Positions 1-12,400 of a DNA stretch of 64,000 bases are shown here, piece after piece. Under the pieces are notes generated by a model. That model worked only from the letters and a program-made list of their open reading frames with translations. It searched no databases and was not told where the DNA came from. Made by a program: the position numbers and the translations under genes. The DNA is taken from positions 11,367,793 through 11,431,792 of the forward strand of contig OZ024798.1 in assembly GCA_964017045.1 (NCBI GenBank), given 5' to 3'. Position 1 is the stretch's first letter, and each line of letters starts with the position of its first letter. This DNA is from Omphiscola glabra. Taxonomy: Eukaryota > Mollusca > Gastropoda > Lymnaeidae.

Positions 1-349
1 CCTGGTGTACAGCTGTGTAGAAGGCTCTGCACCGGAATATCTTAAAGAACTGATTTCTGAACACTTATCCCTAAAGAACCTGCGGTCTTCAACACAGTCC
101 TTACTGAGAGTTCCCAGTGCGGATGGACACATAAAAAATTCATATGGAGTGCGCTCTTTTGAATCCACAGCGCCAAAATTATGGAACAGTTTGCCTCAAT
201 CTTTGAGGGCAATTGAAAATGATAAAAAATCATTTAAGACACATTAAAAGACATTTTTCTTTAAATAGATTTAAGAACATCAGAGCGCTGTGAGCATGCT
301 AAAGTAGCATTCATACAAGCGCTATATAAGTATTCAATCAATCAATCAG
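1..349 (+). mobile_element. 3' end of a CR1/L2-like non-LTR retrotransposon
   Basis: The frame from 5 to 247 encodes the usual last segment of a CR1/L2-type reverse transcriptase: an APEYL motif, then RSFESTAPKLWNSLP, then a Phe-Lys-Thr-His stretch. It stops early at the TAA near 245, while the homologous tail (KTFFFK) continues beyond it, so the frame is decayed. The copy closes with a short 3'UTR and a simple CAAT-type tail at about 332-349, typical of this LINE group. The 5' part lies outside the window. Strand follows from the reading frame and the tail. The exact clade is inferred from the motif pattern only. Confidence 0.8.
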
Positions 350-1099
350 TAAAATGAGATTTCCTTAACTCTTTACATTCCTTGAATTTTGCATGTTTTT
401 CTTGAGATTTCTAGAGACCTCACAAAAGAGTCAATAACTTTTAGAATCCATGTCTAAAATTCATGATGTTATACATATATTTGTAGGGAAATGCATGAGG
501 TTTCTAAAAATGTTGGTTTTCAAACATATAGTGTCAATACTTAGAAGTTGTGAAAAAAATAATGCTTAAATTTTTTTATGAAAGTGTGTAAAAAAAAATT
601 TGGTGATCAGATGCAAAGAAGGAAAAAAACAAACCACCTGAAATAATTTGATAAAATCTGTTTATTTAGAAAGCAAATTCATATTTGTATGTCATATGCA
701 AGATTTATAGCATTTCATGAGCATTTGACCAAAATATAAATTATTTTGTAAAATGTGTAAGAAAGGGGAAATAATAAAAAAAAATTAAAAATTCACCGCA
801 CCACAAAGTATTCACAAAAATTACAGATTATTATTATTTTACCTTTTAAAAATAATTACACATTTCACAAAGTAATAGAGAGTTTTAACTTCATGGTACC
901 GTTACTCAGAAAGTTTCATTGTTTTTTTAAACAAAGATAATTTTACCATGTGCTACTTTTGATTTAGGATTTTATTTTCTTAGCATTCCTAATTGATAGC
1001 ACACTGTAGAATGTCTTTTAAAATGTATGCATTTGTATTTTGTGTTATTTACATTAGCGGCACTTGGAACATCATCACTTTTGGTAAATCATGTAATGC

Positions 1100-2929
1100 T
1101 AAAATAACTTCCTCTGTGAAGTCAATTGATAGTTAAATGTCAGGTAGCTTCAGATCATCTATATCAAAGTTTTCTTTTGAACAATCCTGAAGAGATTATG
1201 GCTGGCAATATCAACAAAATTGAAAAAGGGGTTTGTCCAGTGCTGATCTCTTTACTTAGGTTGATATATCCATCTATCAACAGGTCAACACCACACATGA
1301 ATGAATTGTATGATTTCAAAATCTGATTTGACAATATTTGGTTTTCTCATCAATAATTGCATAGAAATACACAATCAGTTTTGGTCTGTTCACAAAAGAA
1401 AATCCATTTGCTGTCACATTATTTGAAATAAGTGAGGCTGTTTAATTTCCTCTCCACTGAACATTATATAAATTTTGTTATCTCTTATCCACCACATCAT
1501 ATCACATTGCTTTGGTTTTTATCTTTATTTTCTTCTGATAAAATCTGAAGAGTTCACATTGCACAGTCTGTCCTCATTGTCTGTTTCTCAATATTAGAAA
1601 CTTTGAAGGAAGTCTTATTTGAATAAATCTGCTTTTGGGAATAAGGCATGAGCCAAAAATTCATGGTAGTAATGAAAGATTGTTGAAGTTGATGAGTATT
1701 TTTGTACACTGAGGACTTGTACAGTTGACATGCATATTAGTTGTCCTAGTAATTTGTAAAATTGTTATATTGTTATAACAAATCATAGTTGAATAAGTGT
1801 TATTTACAAATGTTTCAACCAAATCCAGTGTGAAACATATCTTGAAAATCCTGAAACTTCGGGTGAAGATTCACTGACTAATTCAGGGGTGGGCAAACTT
1901 TTTGTGCGGAGGGCCACATTGACAAAGGTAAAGCTATTGGGGGGCAGCATGTATATTATGTCCAATTTTTAAATATCGATAAACATTTCCCTATATTAAA
2001 ATCGGTAGTTTCGCATTTTAGCATTACATGACAAAGGTCAAGGACTGTTTTACAAAAATAGAAAATTAGAAAGAAATTTGATCAAAAATGTTTTAAAAAT
2101 CATAACGAAATTCTGTAAAATTCAACAAAATAACTTAAAAACATAGTAATTTTTTAAAATTTCTAAATGCCTTCGAGGGCCGTAGTTTGCCCACCCCTGG
2201 ACTAATTGTATCCATGTTATGTTGCCATTTCTTCCCACAAATGTCAGCCTGGCTTTCTGGCTGGGGGAAACTTAGGATTGTGAACTGGTGGGTCATCATC
2301 TCAAACATCATACAACAAGTTTAGCCTGTGAATGTAAAAGAAGAACTAATATTATAGACTTATATGCAACTATTAGGGATGAAATGAATATCAAAATATA
2401 TACTTCACTTAAATGTCCAGTTTTTAATACTTCCAATATGGTCTACAAACCATTATGACAAAAAAATTAGTGTCAGATACGTACATTATTTTAACACACA
2501 GAAATGTCAATTTTCATGTTCTTTAGGATTAAATATATCATAATAATCAGTGCCGACTGCATTGTTTACATTCCTTAGCAACAGTTTCTAAGAATAACGT
2601 CCTCTAAAATTAATTTTGTAAAAAAATATTCATAAATTTTACAATGATTTTATTTACGTAGATTCATTTAAAAATGGGTAGTAAATATTTCAATTATGAT
2701 TAAAAACACATTTTAAACCGATAAAATTTTAAAAAAACAAAAAATCTAAAAAAAAAGATGGAATTACGAAACACTTGATTACTAACCTTCTAGTTTTAGT
2801 GACTATAATGGGTTGTAAAGGAATATTCTCATCAAAATGCGAATCCGAATCACTAGATTCAGATTCCCAACGATCTTCTCCAAAAGATTCAGATTAAATT
2901 TGATCAATATTTTTGTCAGTAGTATTCAT
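1100..2929 (-). pseudogene. Decayed piggyBac transposase
   Basis: These are the transposase remains of the element spanning 365-3201. Recognisable parts are the acidic N-terminal segment (2929 down to about 2790), a RDNKIY block (about 1480) and the SYNSFMCGVDLL block (about 1312-1270). Between them the frame is broken by stops, frameshifts and the MITE at 1884-2199, and no full DDD catalytic set can be read. In active family members the protein cuts and pastes at TTAA sites. Here only fragments remain and no product is expected. Confidence 0.7.
1876..2207. mobile_element. hAT-type MITE with perfect 8-bp target-site duplication
   Basis: The element runs 1884-2199 (316 bp) and is bounded by CAGGGGTGGGCAAACT and its inverted copy AGTTTGCCCACCCCTG. 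Both sides carry the same 8-bp duplication GACTAATT (1876-1883 and 2200-2207), the length made by hAT transposases. The interior is AT-rich and non-coding. It lies inside the older piggyBac copy, so it inserted later. Confidence 0.9.
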
Positions 2930-3203
2930 TATTTAAGATTTTGTGCTGCCGAGTCGACCATCGTCTTGCACAAAATTTCGTAAAATGGCGACTGAAGCGT
3001 CGGCATGTCACGTGAACCTCGAACTCGCAAAAAACATTAATTATTATTTAAACTCTTTAATTTTTAAAAAAAAATTCTTCCAAAAGTACGATAAAATAGA
3101 TACAGAACACTTTAAAAAAAAAAAAGAAAATATTTTATGAGCGAGAAAACCCGACGTATATAGTTATACGCTCTCTATAGTAGAGGAATGAAAAGAGTTA
3201 ACT

Positions 3204-3425
3204 TATCCCACCTGCTCACTTTTCTTTCCCGACAAGCAATGGCTTGTCATGGTACTTTCATGGTAGAGCTAAGAAAACCCATGTTTGACTTCTGACAAGC
3301 CATGCTAGATTCAGGACAAGCCATGCTGGGTTTCTGAAAAGCCGTGAGATACCTCACAAGCCATGCTGGGTTTCCGAAAAGCCGTGATAATTACCTGACA
3401 AGCCATGTCAAGCACTGGGTAGATT
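3204..3425. repeat. Short tandem/inverted motif cluster around 'acaagccatg'
   Basis: The motif gacaagccatgctgggttt followed by a gaaaagccgtga variant recurs about every 40 bp between roughly 3230 and 3410, with inverted forms (ggcttgtcatgg) near 3240. It lies between the piggyBac end and the last visible CEP162 exon. No gene is seen here. Confidence 0.5.
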
Positions 3426-3488
3426 CTATACAACTATTATCATCATATGATTCATAGTGATCAGTGATGATGCCAAATTTATTATTTG

Positions 3489-6400
3489 TTAAATGCGAGA
3501 TTTTCTTTGTACTGACTTGACATTGGACAGCTCCGTGGTCAATCTTTGATTCTCTCTGAACATGCTGGTCTCTGTTGCCTTGGCCTGCTTCTTTATTGCC
3601 TTGATCTCTTCATACAGTCTCTTGTTCTCAGCCTGGTAACCGGCCAGTAAATTCTCCTGTTCTTGTATCTCAACCTCCAGCCTAGCCTCACGGCCTGTGG
3701 CAAAATGGGATTCAGCTATTATTTAGATCAGTGGTACCCACATCTGTGGTATGCATATCCCTAGCGGAACGCTTGAGGTATGCAGAAATTATATTGATAA
3801 TGGAGGAAAAAGCCAAAAAAAGTTTGTTTCTTTTACAACTGTTCATTGACGAGATGTATAATCTGATCAAGGGGTAAGGGTGAAAGAAAATAAATTAGGA
3901 ACACCTGGTTTGGATGATAATAAAAGTATTGCTTAGATGTTAGGTTTTAAAAAATATTGTTTAAATCAAACCTACATTTCAACGTATCCGGAAATTTGAT
4001 CGAAAGAAATTTCGTCAACGGAAAATTGATAGACGGAATTTTGATCAAAGGGAAATTTGGTCTAATCTTTTTTTCAGTTCACACGTTAAAATTTTGCTTC
4101 AAATTTCTTTTTGAACGCATAATTTTGTTTTACTATATAATATAGTGCGTTCAAAAAAGAAATTTGATGAAAATTTTAACGTGTGAACTGAAAAAAAAGA
4201 TTCGATCAAATTTCCGTCTATCAATTTTCCATCTACGAAATTTCTTTCGATAAAATTTCTGATAACCTACATTTCAAGCATCTCTATTTTTCTCACTAAA
4301 ATTGTCACAAATTAAAATACATTTCTCAATCTTTAAAGTAATTATCACGTAATGATGTATCGAGAAATTAGTTATTACTAGTCTGCAATGTTAATTTGAA
4401 AAAAAAAGAAAAAAGAAAGAAAAAAAAAAAGGGACACATGATATTCTCAGGGGTTGAGTGGCATTGACATATTATATGAAGAAAAGGTTCAACAAAATTT
4501 AGGCCTGGAAAACCAGTCATGTCCTGTAACCACCGCTTACTTTCTCCTGCATTCTCACCAACACCTTGAGTTGATGACCCTTCCGACCTCTTGACCTTAC
4601 TGTCCCTTTCTCCTTCTGTTTCCTTTAACTGCAATTGAACATTTTAGACAAGCAGCAATAGAAGCATTTAAAAATAGAAAGAAAAAAAACCAACAAAACA
4701 ACATTTTCTTTTACTAACTGCATAATAATAATAATTGCATGCGGGTGTGTTTCTTCTTTGTGTTTTTCTTTAAGTTGCATTACAGAAACTTGGAACAGGA
4801 AAGGTAATTTTGATTAAGGGTAAAAATTATTTCACATTAGCTATGATCAATTTAGTTTAACCTCAGTGCATGCCCCTATTTCGTCCATGAGCAGAGAAAT
4901 TAAAATAAAAAAAAAATTTCATATTGTTTTTGAGAGCAGTGATGAAAACGTGTGGGCCAGGATGAAGATGCATGAAAGCATGACATTAGTTAAGGCACTA
5001 TATTATTGAAAGATACCTTGGCTGCCATGACAAAATTTTCTTGTTTCAATGCAAAAACCTCCTCCTCATATTTCATCTTTTGCAATTCCAGCTGTCTGTG
5101 AAATTCTTTTTCTTGGGACATCATGTCAGCTGGCGTAAGTATGAAATGAGTATATGTGTGGAATATTGTGTTGGATAGAGCTACATAAATAGACCGCAGA
5201 GCTCCTCTAAATAAAATATTCATACCCAGTGGGGTGAATATATCCACATGGATGTAAAGTGTGCACTAATGGATTAATGGATGTTATTTAATGAATGAAT
5301 GAAGAGCAGGATCTTTTTAAAAATAAATTTAAAAACCCTTCCAATGAGCATCAAGGCAAAACTAACACCCCATTTACAGCAGTGTTTCTGATTTACTGAG
5401 GTGTGTCCCACTTACCGAGGTGCATCCCACTTACAGCTGTGTGTCCCACTTACCGAGGTGCATCCCACTTACAGCGGTATGTCCCACTTACCGCAGTGCA
5501 CCCCCACAAACCGCAGTGTGTTTCAACTAACTGCAATGTATCCCACCTACTGCGGTGTGTCCCACTTATTGCAATGTGTCCCACTTAAAGCGGTGTGACC
5601 CACTTACTGCTGTTTGTCACACCTACCACAGTTTCGGGGAAAACAGAAACAGATGTACAGAAATACCTAGAAAATCACTTGGGTTTGTTCCGAGGGTTTG
5701 TTCCAAGACACCCCACCCCCCATGCTATATCTCCAAAATATTTTACTCTGTTAAGATTTAAGATCTTTGATTTCACAGTAATAATGCATAAATTCTTTTA
5801 CTTCCTGCAATCTTGGTTTTGAAAAATCCAACTTCTGGCAATAACAAATGTCGATTACCTAAGTTTTTTTAAAAATCTTGTTTCTTTTTCATGCCCTATT
5901 TTTATCTGTCCTGTCTGCTGATGAAGGCTCTTAGTCGAAACGTTCTTGTCGCATTGTCCCGTTTATTTGTTCACTCTTCCATTTACTTAGTTCAACTATA
6001 TGCCTTTGATCGGCTATTTCTGAGTAGTCTCTCAAGCACAAATTAAAAATTTTCTGCACAACAATCTTTGGCACACCAGCTTACCCTGCAGTTTGGCCTT
6101 CAGTGTCCTCTCCATGCTCAGCTGGTCCCTGGCATCTCTCAGAGTGCCCAGCAGTGCTGCCTCTCTCTCATGGCCAGGCATCATGGCCCACTCCTCCCTT
6201 GCTGCCTCACCACCTCCGACCTAAACAAGTGCACAAGAAAAACATGAACCTTGAACTCATAAGGTTAAAATGTTACAGCCTCTAGCACAGAGGTCCAATC
6301 CTAACACATTTCATTGTCATATTTTGTAATGTGCAGGCAGCTCCATGAAACTGTTAACCAAATTTCAGTATGTACACATGTAAATTATTATTATTATTAT

Positions 6401-9400
6401 TTGTTGTCTTATATAGCGTGGTACCCCAGCTTAGGGCTAGGCTCACCGCGCTGTACATAAAAATATTTAAAAAGAGACACAATAGTGATATTAACATAAA
6501 ATACATATATATAATAAATCAAGCCACGTAAAGACCATTTCAATATGTGTACATGTAAATCAAGCCATGTAAAGACCATTTCAATATGTGTACATGTAAA
6601 TCAAGCCATGTAAAGACCATTTCAATATGTGTACATGTAAATCAAGCCACGTAAAGACCATTTCAATATGTGTACATGTAAATCAAGCCACGTAAAGACC
6701 ATTTCAACATGTGTACATGTAAATCAAGCCACGTAAAGACCATTTCAATATGTGTACATCTAAATCAAGCCACGTAAAGACCATTTCAATATGTGTACAT
6801 GTAAATCAAGCCACGTAAAGACCATTTCAACATGTGTACATCTAAATCAAGCCACGTAAAGACCATTTCAATATGTGTACATGTAAATCAAGCCACGTAA
6901 AGACCATTTCAACATGTGTACATGTAAATCAAGCCACGTAAAGACCATTTCAATATGTGTACATGTAAATCAAGCCACGTAAAGACCATTTCAACATGTG
7001 TACATGTAAATCAAGCCACGTAAAGACCATTTCAATATGTGTACATCTAAATCAAGCCACGTAAAGACCATTTCAATATGTGTACATGTAAATCAAGCCA
7101 CGTAAAGACCATTTCAACATGTGTACATCTAAATCAAGCCACGTAAAGACCATTTCAATATGTGTACATGTAAATCAAGCCACGTAAAGACCATTTCAAC
7201 ATGTGTACATGTAAATCAAGCCACGTAAAGACCATTTCAACATGTGTACATGTAAATCAAGCCACGTAAAGACCATTTCAACATGTGTACATGTAAATCA
7301 AGCCACGTAAAGACCATTTCAACATGTGTACATGTAAATCAAGCCACGTAAAGACCATTTCAATATGTGTACATGTAAATTAAGCCACGTAAAGACCATT
7401 TCAACATGTGTACATGTAAATCAAGCCACGTAAAGACCATTTCAATATGTGTACATCTAAATCAAGCCACGTAAAGACCATTTCAATATGTGTACATGTA
7501 AATCAAGCCACGTAAAGACCATTTCAACATGTGTACATCTAAATCAAGCCACGTAAAGACCATTTCAATATGTGTACATGTAAATCAAGCCACGTAAAGA
7601 TCATTTCAACATGTGTACATGTAAATCAAGCCACGTAAAGACCATTTCAACATGTGTACATGTAAATCAAGCCACGTAAAGACCATTTCAACATGTGTAC
7701 ATGTAAATCAAGCCACGTAAAGACCATTTCAATATGTGTACATGTAAATCAAGCCACGTAAAGACCATTTCAACATGTGTACATGTAAATCAAGCCACGT
7801 AAAGACCATTTCAACATGTGTACATGTAAATCAAGCCACGTAAAGACCATTTCAATATGTGTACATGTAAATCAAGCCACGTAAAGACCATTTCAACATG
7901 TGTACATGTAAATCAAGCCACGTAAAGACCATTTCAACATGTGTACATGTAAATCAAGCCACGTAAAGACCATTTCAATATGTGTACATGTAAATCAAGC
8001 CACGTAAAGACCATTTCAACATGTGTACATGTAAATCAAGCCACGTAAAGACCATTTCAACATGTGTACATGTAAATCAAGCCATGTAAAGACCATTTCA
8101 ACATGTGTAAATCAAGTCATGTTATGACCATTTCAATATCTGTAGGTGTAAATCAAGCAGTGTAAAGACATTTCAATGTGTACTTGTAAAGACAATTCTC
8201 TAACAATACTAACCTGGTTTGGTGTGGCCGCATAGTGCTCTGTTAGATACTTGGCAAATATCTCAAGGGAATGCTGCATCATGGGATGGTCCAGTTCAGC
8301 ACTTTGACTCACCAACTTCTGCACATATGAACCTGGTGAGCGTTCAGCTTCTAGAAATAAAAAAATAAAAAACATTAGTGCAGAATCGGCTAAAAAATAT
8401 TTCAAAATATCCACCTCATTTTTTTTTTTTTAAGCAAGCCCTTTCATCAATTTGATGGAATGGTCAGGCACTGGGAAAACTGAAATCAAATATTGCTGGG
8501 CGATCTCTGTCGTGGAATCCACGGACCAAGTGCAAGAGAGAAGACCACAGTACAGATGGGACCTCGGCAGAGAGAAGGAGAAAAATGGCATAAAGTGGAA
8601 TGAGATAAAAATAGAATCTCAGAGCTAGGATAAGTGGGCAAGAATTTGTGAATGGCCGATGCACGCAATACCATATTGATTTCCTGCTCCCTGCGACTTC
8701 CATCAGCTAATTTTACGGTGTCTTGGCCCAAACACTCAATGTTCAGTTTTGTGATCTTTCAGGTTTTCCCCTACTCTGTATGTTATATTTCACATTGCTT
8801 CAACCTGTACTCAGTCCTCACCGCATTACAACACACCACCAGGAATTTTCCTCAGTGTGTCAAAAATCCTTTAAAACAAATCAGAATAGGAAAAAACAAG
8901 CAGTTAAATATTTGTGCTTACTCCTTGAGTTATCTTTGCCACTGTCTCCTTGCGATGACCTCTGACCTCGGCCAGCACCATCTCCAGGGGATGATGACCC
9001 CTGAACTTTGGGAGGGGATTTTCCAGTAGATACTGACCTGGGCTTTCTGTTAGTAGGGGGAGATGCTGACCTTCCGTAGCCTGAACTTTGTACATGAGAA
9101 AACTTGTCCTTGCCTGAGTGAACTGGAGGAATAATTTGAACATTTTTATTAAAGGATAAAAAGAAGGGACGAGGAAAAATAAAAAAAGCTCACAAAGACC
9201 ACCGCACCAAAGTGAGAAAAAAAAAGGGGGGGGGGGGGGGGGGGAATCATGTTTCAAATGTGACAACTTCAACTGCCGAGAGTTAGTAACACACAAAGTG
9301 ACGAAATATAGTGCACCTCTCTCATTATTGACCGGCACAGAGGCAGGCCTGGCCTCTCTGGATCTGTGCTCTCTCTGCTCTGATTGCTTTTCTGGTCTTC

Positions 9401-12400
9401 TCCTTTCTTTCGCAGCCTGGTGGTGAGACGCAGTAAAAAATTAATATTGGACACATAGCATTTTTTCTCTTTAATTAGGGTTAGATATTATTTATCCTCG
9501 GAGTCACTGACTAGTTTGGACTCACATATTAGTTTCGTCTTTACAACGAAGGTTTAATTTTTAAAAGTTTTAAAAAAAACCTTAAGGATTGTGTATTGCA
9601 AAGTCAATAACAACATATATTTACAATCACAAGTGTTACTTATCTTTAACAACAACAAAAATATAATTTCAATACTGAAGAGAAAACCTGAGATTAATAA
9701 GTAGGTAATAAGGGGAGCTGGGGGGGGGGAATCTCAAAACATTTTTAAGACACCAACAATAATAGGTGTAATGAATTTAGAGTGAAGCTTTATTGAAGAC
9801 TCGACGCAAAGCTATGAACATTTAGGCTAAAAGCCTTCATAAGCATTATATGAAGAGGCTAAAATGGCTCTCTTCCACATGTAAACATTAGCAGACATGT
9901 TTAACCTTGAACTCTTAAAAATCGTACAATATCATCACAACATCGTTCAATACACTTTATATTAAAAAAAATAAACATACAGTATTTGTAATGTATACAC
10001 CTCAAAATCGTAAATTGTACGCCAAAATTGTAAGAGTAAACAGGTCTGTATTAGTTACCCACCACACTGGTAGCAGGCTTGTATCCCTCTGTGTCATCAA
10101 AGTCATCCTCAGCTTGTTTGTAGCGATGCCTTCCTATGATGGACAAATTAGTTGCACGTTAGGTACCACCACACAACATGATGTCCATCAAAGGAACTGA
10201 GACCCTTTGAAACCATGTGGCATCTGGTAAACAAACTAATTTCACTCTTTGCACTTGCAATATCAAAAAAATTCCCCCCTCAAAAAAGAATTCATTTCAA
10301 AATGTGCTAAATTTCACACCTTTTGTGGGCGCATTGGAAATTGTATTTATCATCTCATGTTTTAGTGTAGAAGCAAAATTTAAAAAAAAAATAAAATATT
10401 CAAGCACTCGGATTTTACAGGTACCAACGTATTACCAGAACATTGAAAACTTTTTGAAATTTCCCATTACCTTGGGACTGAGGACTTCTGGGACTCTTGT
10501 AGTCTGACCTTAGCTGAATGTCAAGGTCAGAGGTCTCTATTTCACGCCCCCTTCTGTCAATGGCATCTATTTCTCTGATGATTTCACCAACACTTCTGTC
10601 AACTTTTAAGAGTAAAAAAAAAATGTTCATTAAAGCAGTGAAGGTGAGATAGAGTTAAAATGGAATCTCAGAGTGAGGATGTAGGTCAGTTTTATTAAAT
10701 TAAAATGGAATCTCAGGGTGAGGATGTAGGTCAGTTTGATTAAATTAAAACGGAATCTCAGGGTGAGGATGTAGGTCAGTTTGATTGAATTAAAATGGAA
10801 TCTCAGGGTGAGGATGTAGGTCAGTTTTATTAAATTAAAATGGAATCTCAGAGTGAGGATGTAGGTCAGACTTAGTATCTCTCTTCTGGTGCAAACCAAT
10901 CAACACTATAAGCATATGAGAAGTAATACTATCTCAACAAAGGATCTTCAGGGGGGAAAAAAAAACTGACCTTCAATTAATTTCATGCCAAAATGATTAG
11001 AAGGGAAAAAAACCTGACAAGCTTGACCAGTACCAGAGGAGAGGGTCAAAGAACTTATTTGACTTAAATAGCTAGTTTCCTTCCCTCTGATAAAGTTATG
11101 TCCCTCTCTACCTACCGGTATCTAATTATCTTTCAATTAATTCAACAGTTAAGGGAAGTGACTTAGAGAGAAAAAATATATAGGGCCTATTAATGGCAAC
11201 ATGGTCAGTAAGAAATGATTGAAATAACAAGCCAGCAAACCTTCTCTCCTCTCATGCAGTGGTGTGGAGGACATGTTGACCTTGCCAGTAGGGGGACGTG
11301 ACTCTAGACCGTAGATGGTAGGGGACATGCCCACCTCTTGAAGGACTCGATGCAGGTCCTCCATTTCCTTGCTGGTGTTGGTGCCCATCTGGGCTGATGG
11401 ATAAGGATGCAAATGTCTTAAGACTGCACGGAAGGGTTATATTTATGTGACTTGGGGGGGTCAAAGGTTGCAGCATTGACCAGAAAATATGCACTGGATG
11501 AACCAGTAAAAAAATGGGCGTGGGTTTAGGGATTGATTGAAAAATTTGGTAACAGCCAGTTTCCATATTAGAATCTTGTGTGCATTTATTAATTTAAAGT
11601 GAATTGATGTAATAAATTCTTCAAAAGCAAGTACCGGTACCTGAGAATCCTGGATTTTTCAATGTGTCTGGCAGTGTTAAACCTAAGTTGTCGTGGGTAG
11701 TATCCCTTGAGTTTGCTATCTGTGGCGATGTGGTAGTGTTAAAAGTTGACTCCAATGAATCCATTAGGGCAACTGCAGAAATAAACACAAATGGGCTAGT
11801 CACTTCCTCTCCATCTACACAAAAAAACATGTAATTAGTAATAGAATATGATGTAGAACGTGCGAGCTACTTACCTCGGGATAACATGCTGGGTTTTTGC
11901 TGTGACGAGTCCTGCGGAAGTAAATTTGAGAATTAATGCCAAAATTTTCTACAGATAGAATGATATGTTTTATCTTATAAACAAGAGGTTATAGCATTTA
12001 TTAATGATGCTTTAAACTATATTTACATCAGAATTATGCCCAATAAATAAAAACAAAATTTAAAGCTCCTCCCTCATATCAAACTCAAAATTTCCCTGGG
12101 GGTCATGATAATGCATTGTTTTATAATTACCAAGCTTTCTAAATTGTTGGCTCTTGCTGGTGTGGTTGGATCTATAGACATCCCTGACTGATCTGCCTGA
12201 CTTTGTCCCAGTCTCACAGCTGGTGACATCAGGGAAGTTCCCCCGGTCTGACTGAGCTCCTGATTCAATCGACTGTAGTCTACAGTGCCATCAACTTCTT
12301 TTTCAAGATTCTACATTTTGGGACAATATATATACAATAATTAAAAGTTCAGAAACAATTGCCCTTTTTTTAAAAAAAATTCCTATAGATGGCCAAAATT

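Larger units (their letters stand above)
365..3201 (-). mobile_element. Degenerate piggyBac-like DNA transposon, 2.8 kb
   Basis: Both ends carry TTAA plus matching terminal inverted repeats: TTAACTCTTTACATTCCT at 365 and, on the complement, TTAACTCTTTTCATTCCT ending at 3201. The minus strand holds a broken transposase. An acidic, Ser-rich N-terminus begins at 2929 (MNTTDKNIDQ, then a stop, then many Ser/Asp/Glu). Near 1480 a WWIRDNKIY segment resembles the piggyBac WxDNK motif. Near 1270-1312 SYNSFMCGVDLL matches the family's YNxxMGGVDxxD signature, which holds the third catalytic Asp. Stops and frameshifts throughout make it inactive. A hAT MITE sits inside at 1884-2199. The TTAA flanks and signature together make the family call strong. 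Confidence 0.85.

Noticed and set aside
5401..5761. Overlapping plus-strand frames of 60-75 codons
   Set aside because: Created by the 20-bp minisatellite; no codon pattern beyond the repeat.
6515..8189. CRISPR-like direct repeats
   Set aside because: Units are contiguous 41-bp copies with no unique spacers, in a eukaryotic intron.
8464..9029. Frames on both strands suggested as an extra CEP162 exon
   Set aside because: Exon 15 (ends 8922) joins exon 16 (starts 8350) in phase as SRKAERSP, leaving no place for it; the plus-strand frame is antisense to exon 15.
10630..10899. 89-codon minus-strand frame
   Set aside because: Produced by the in-phase 45-bp tandem repeat.
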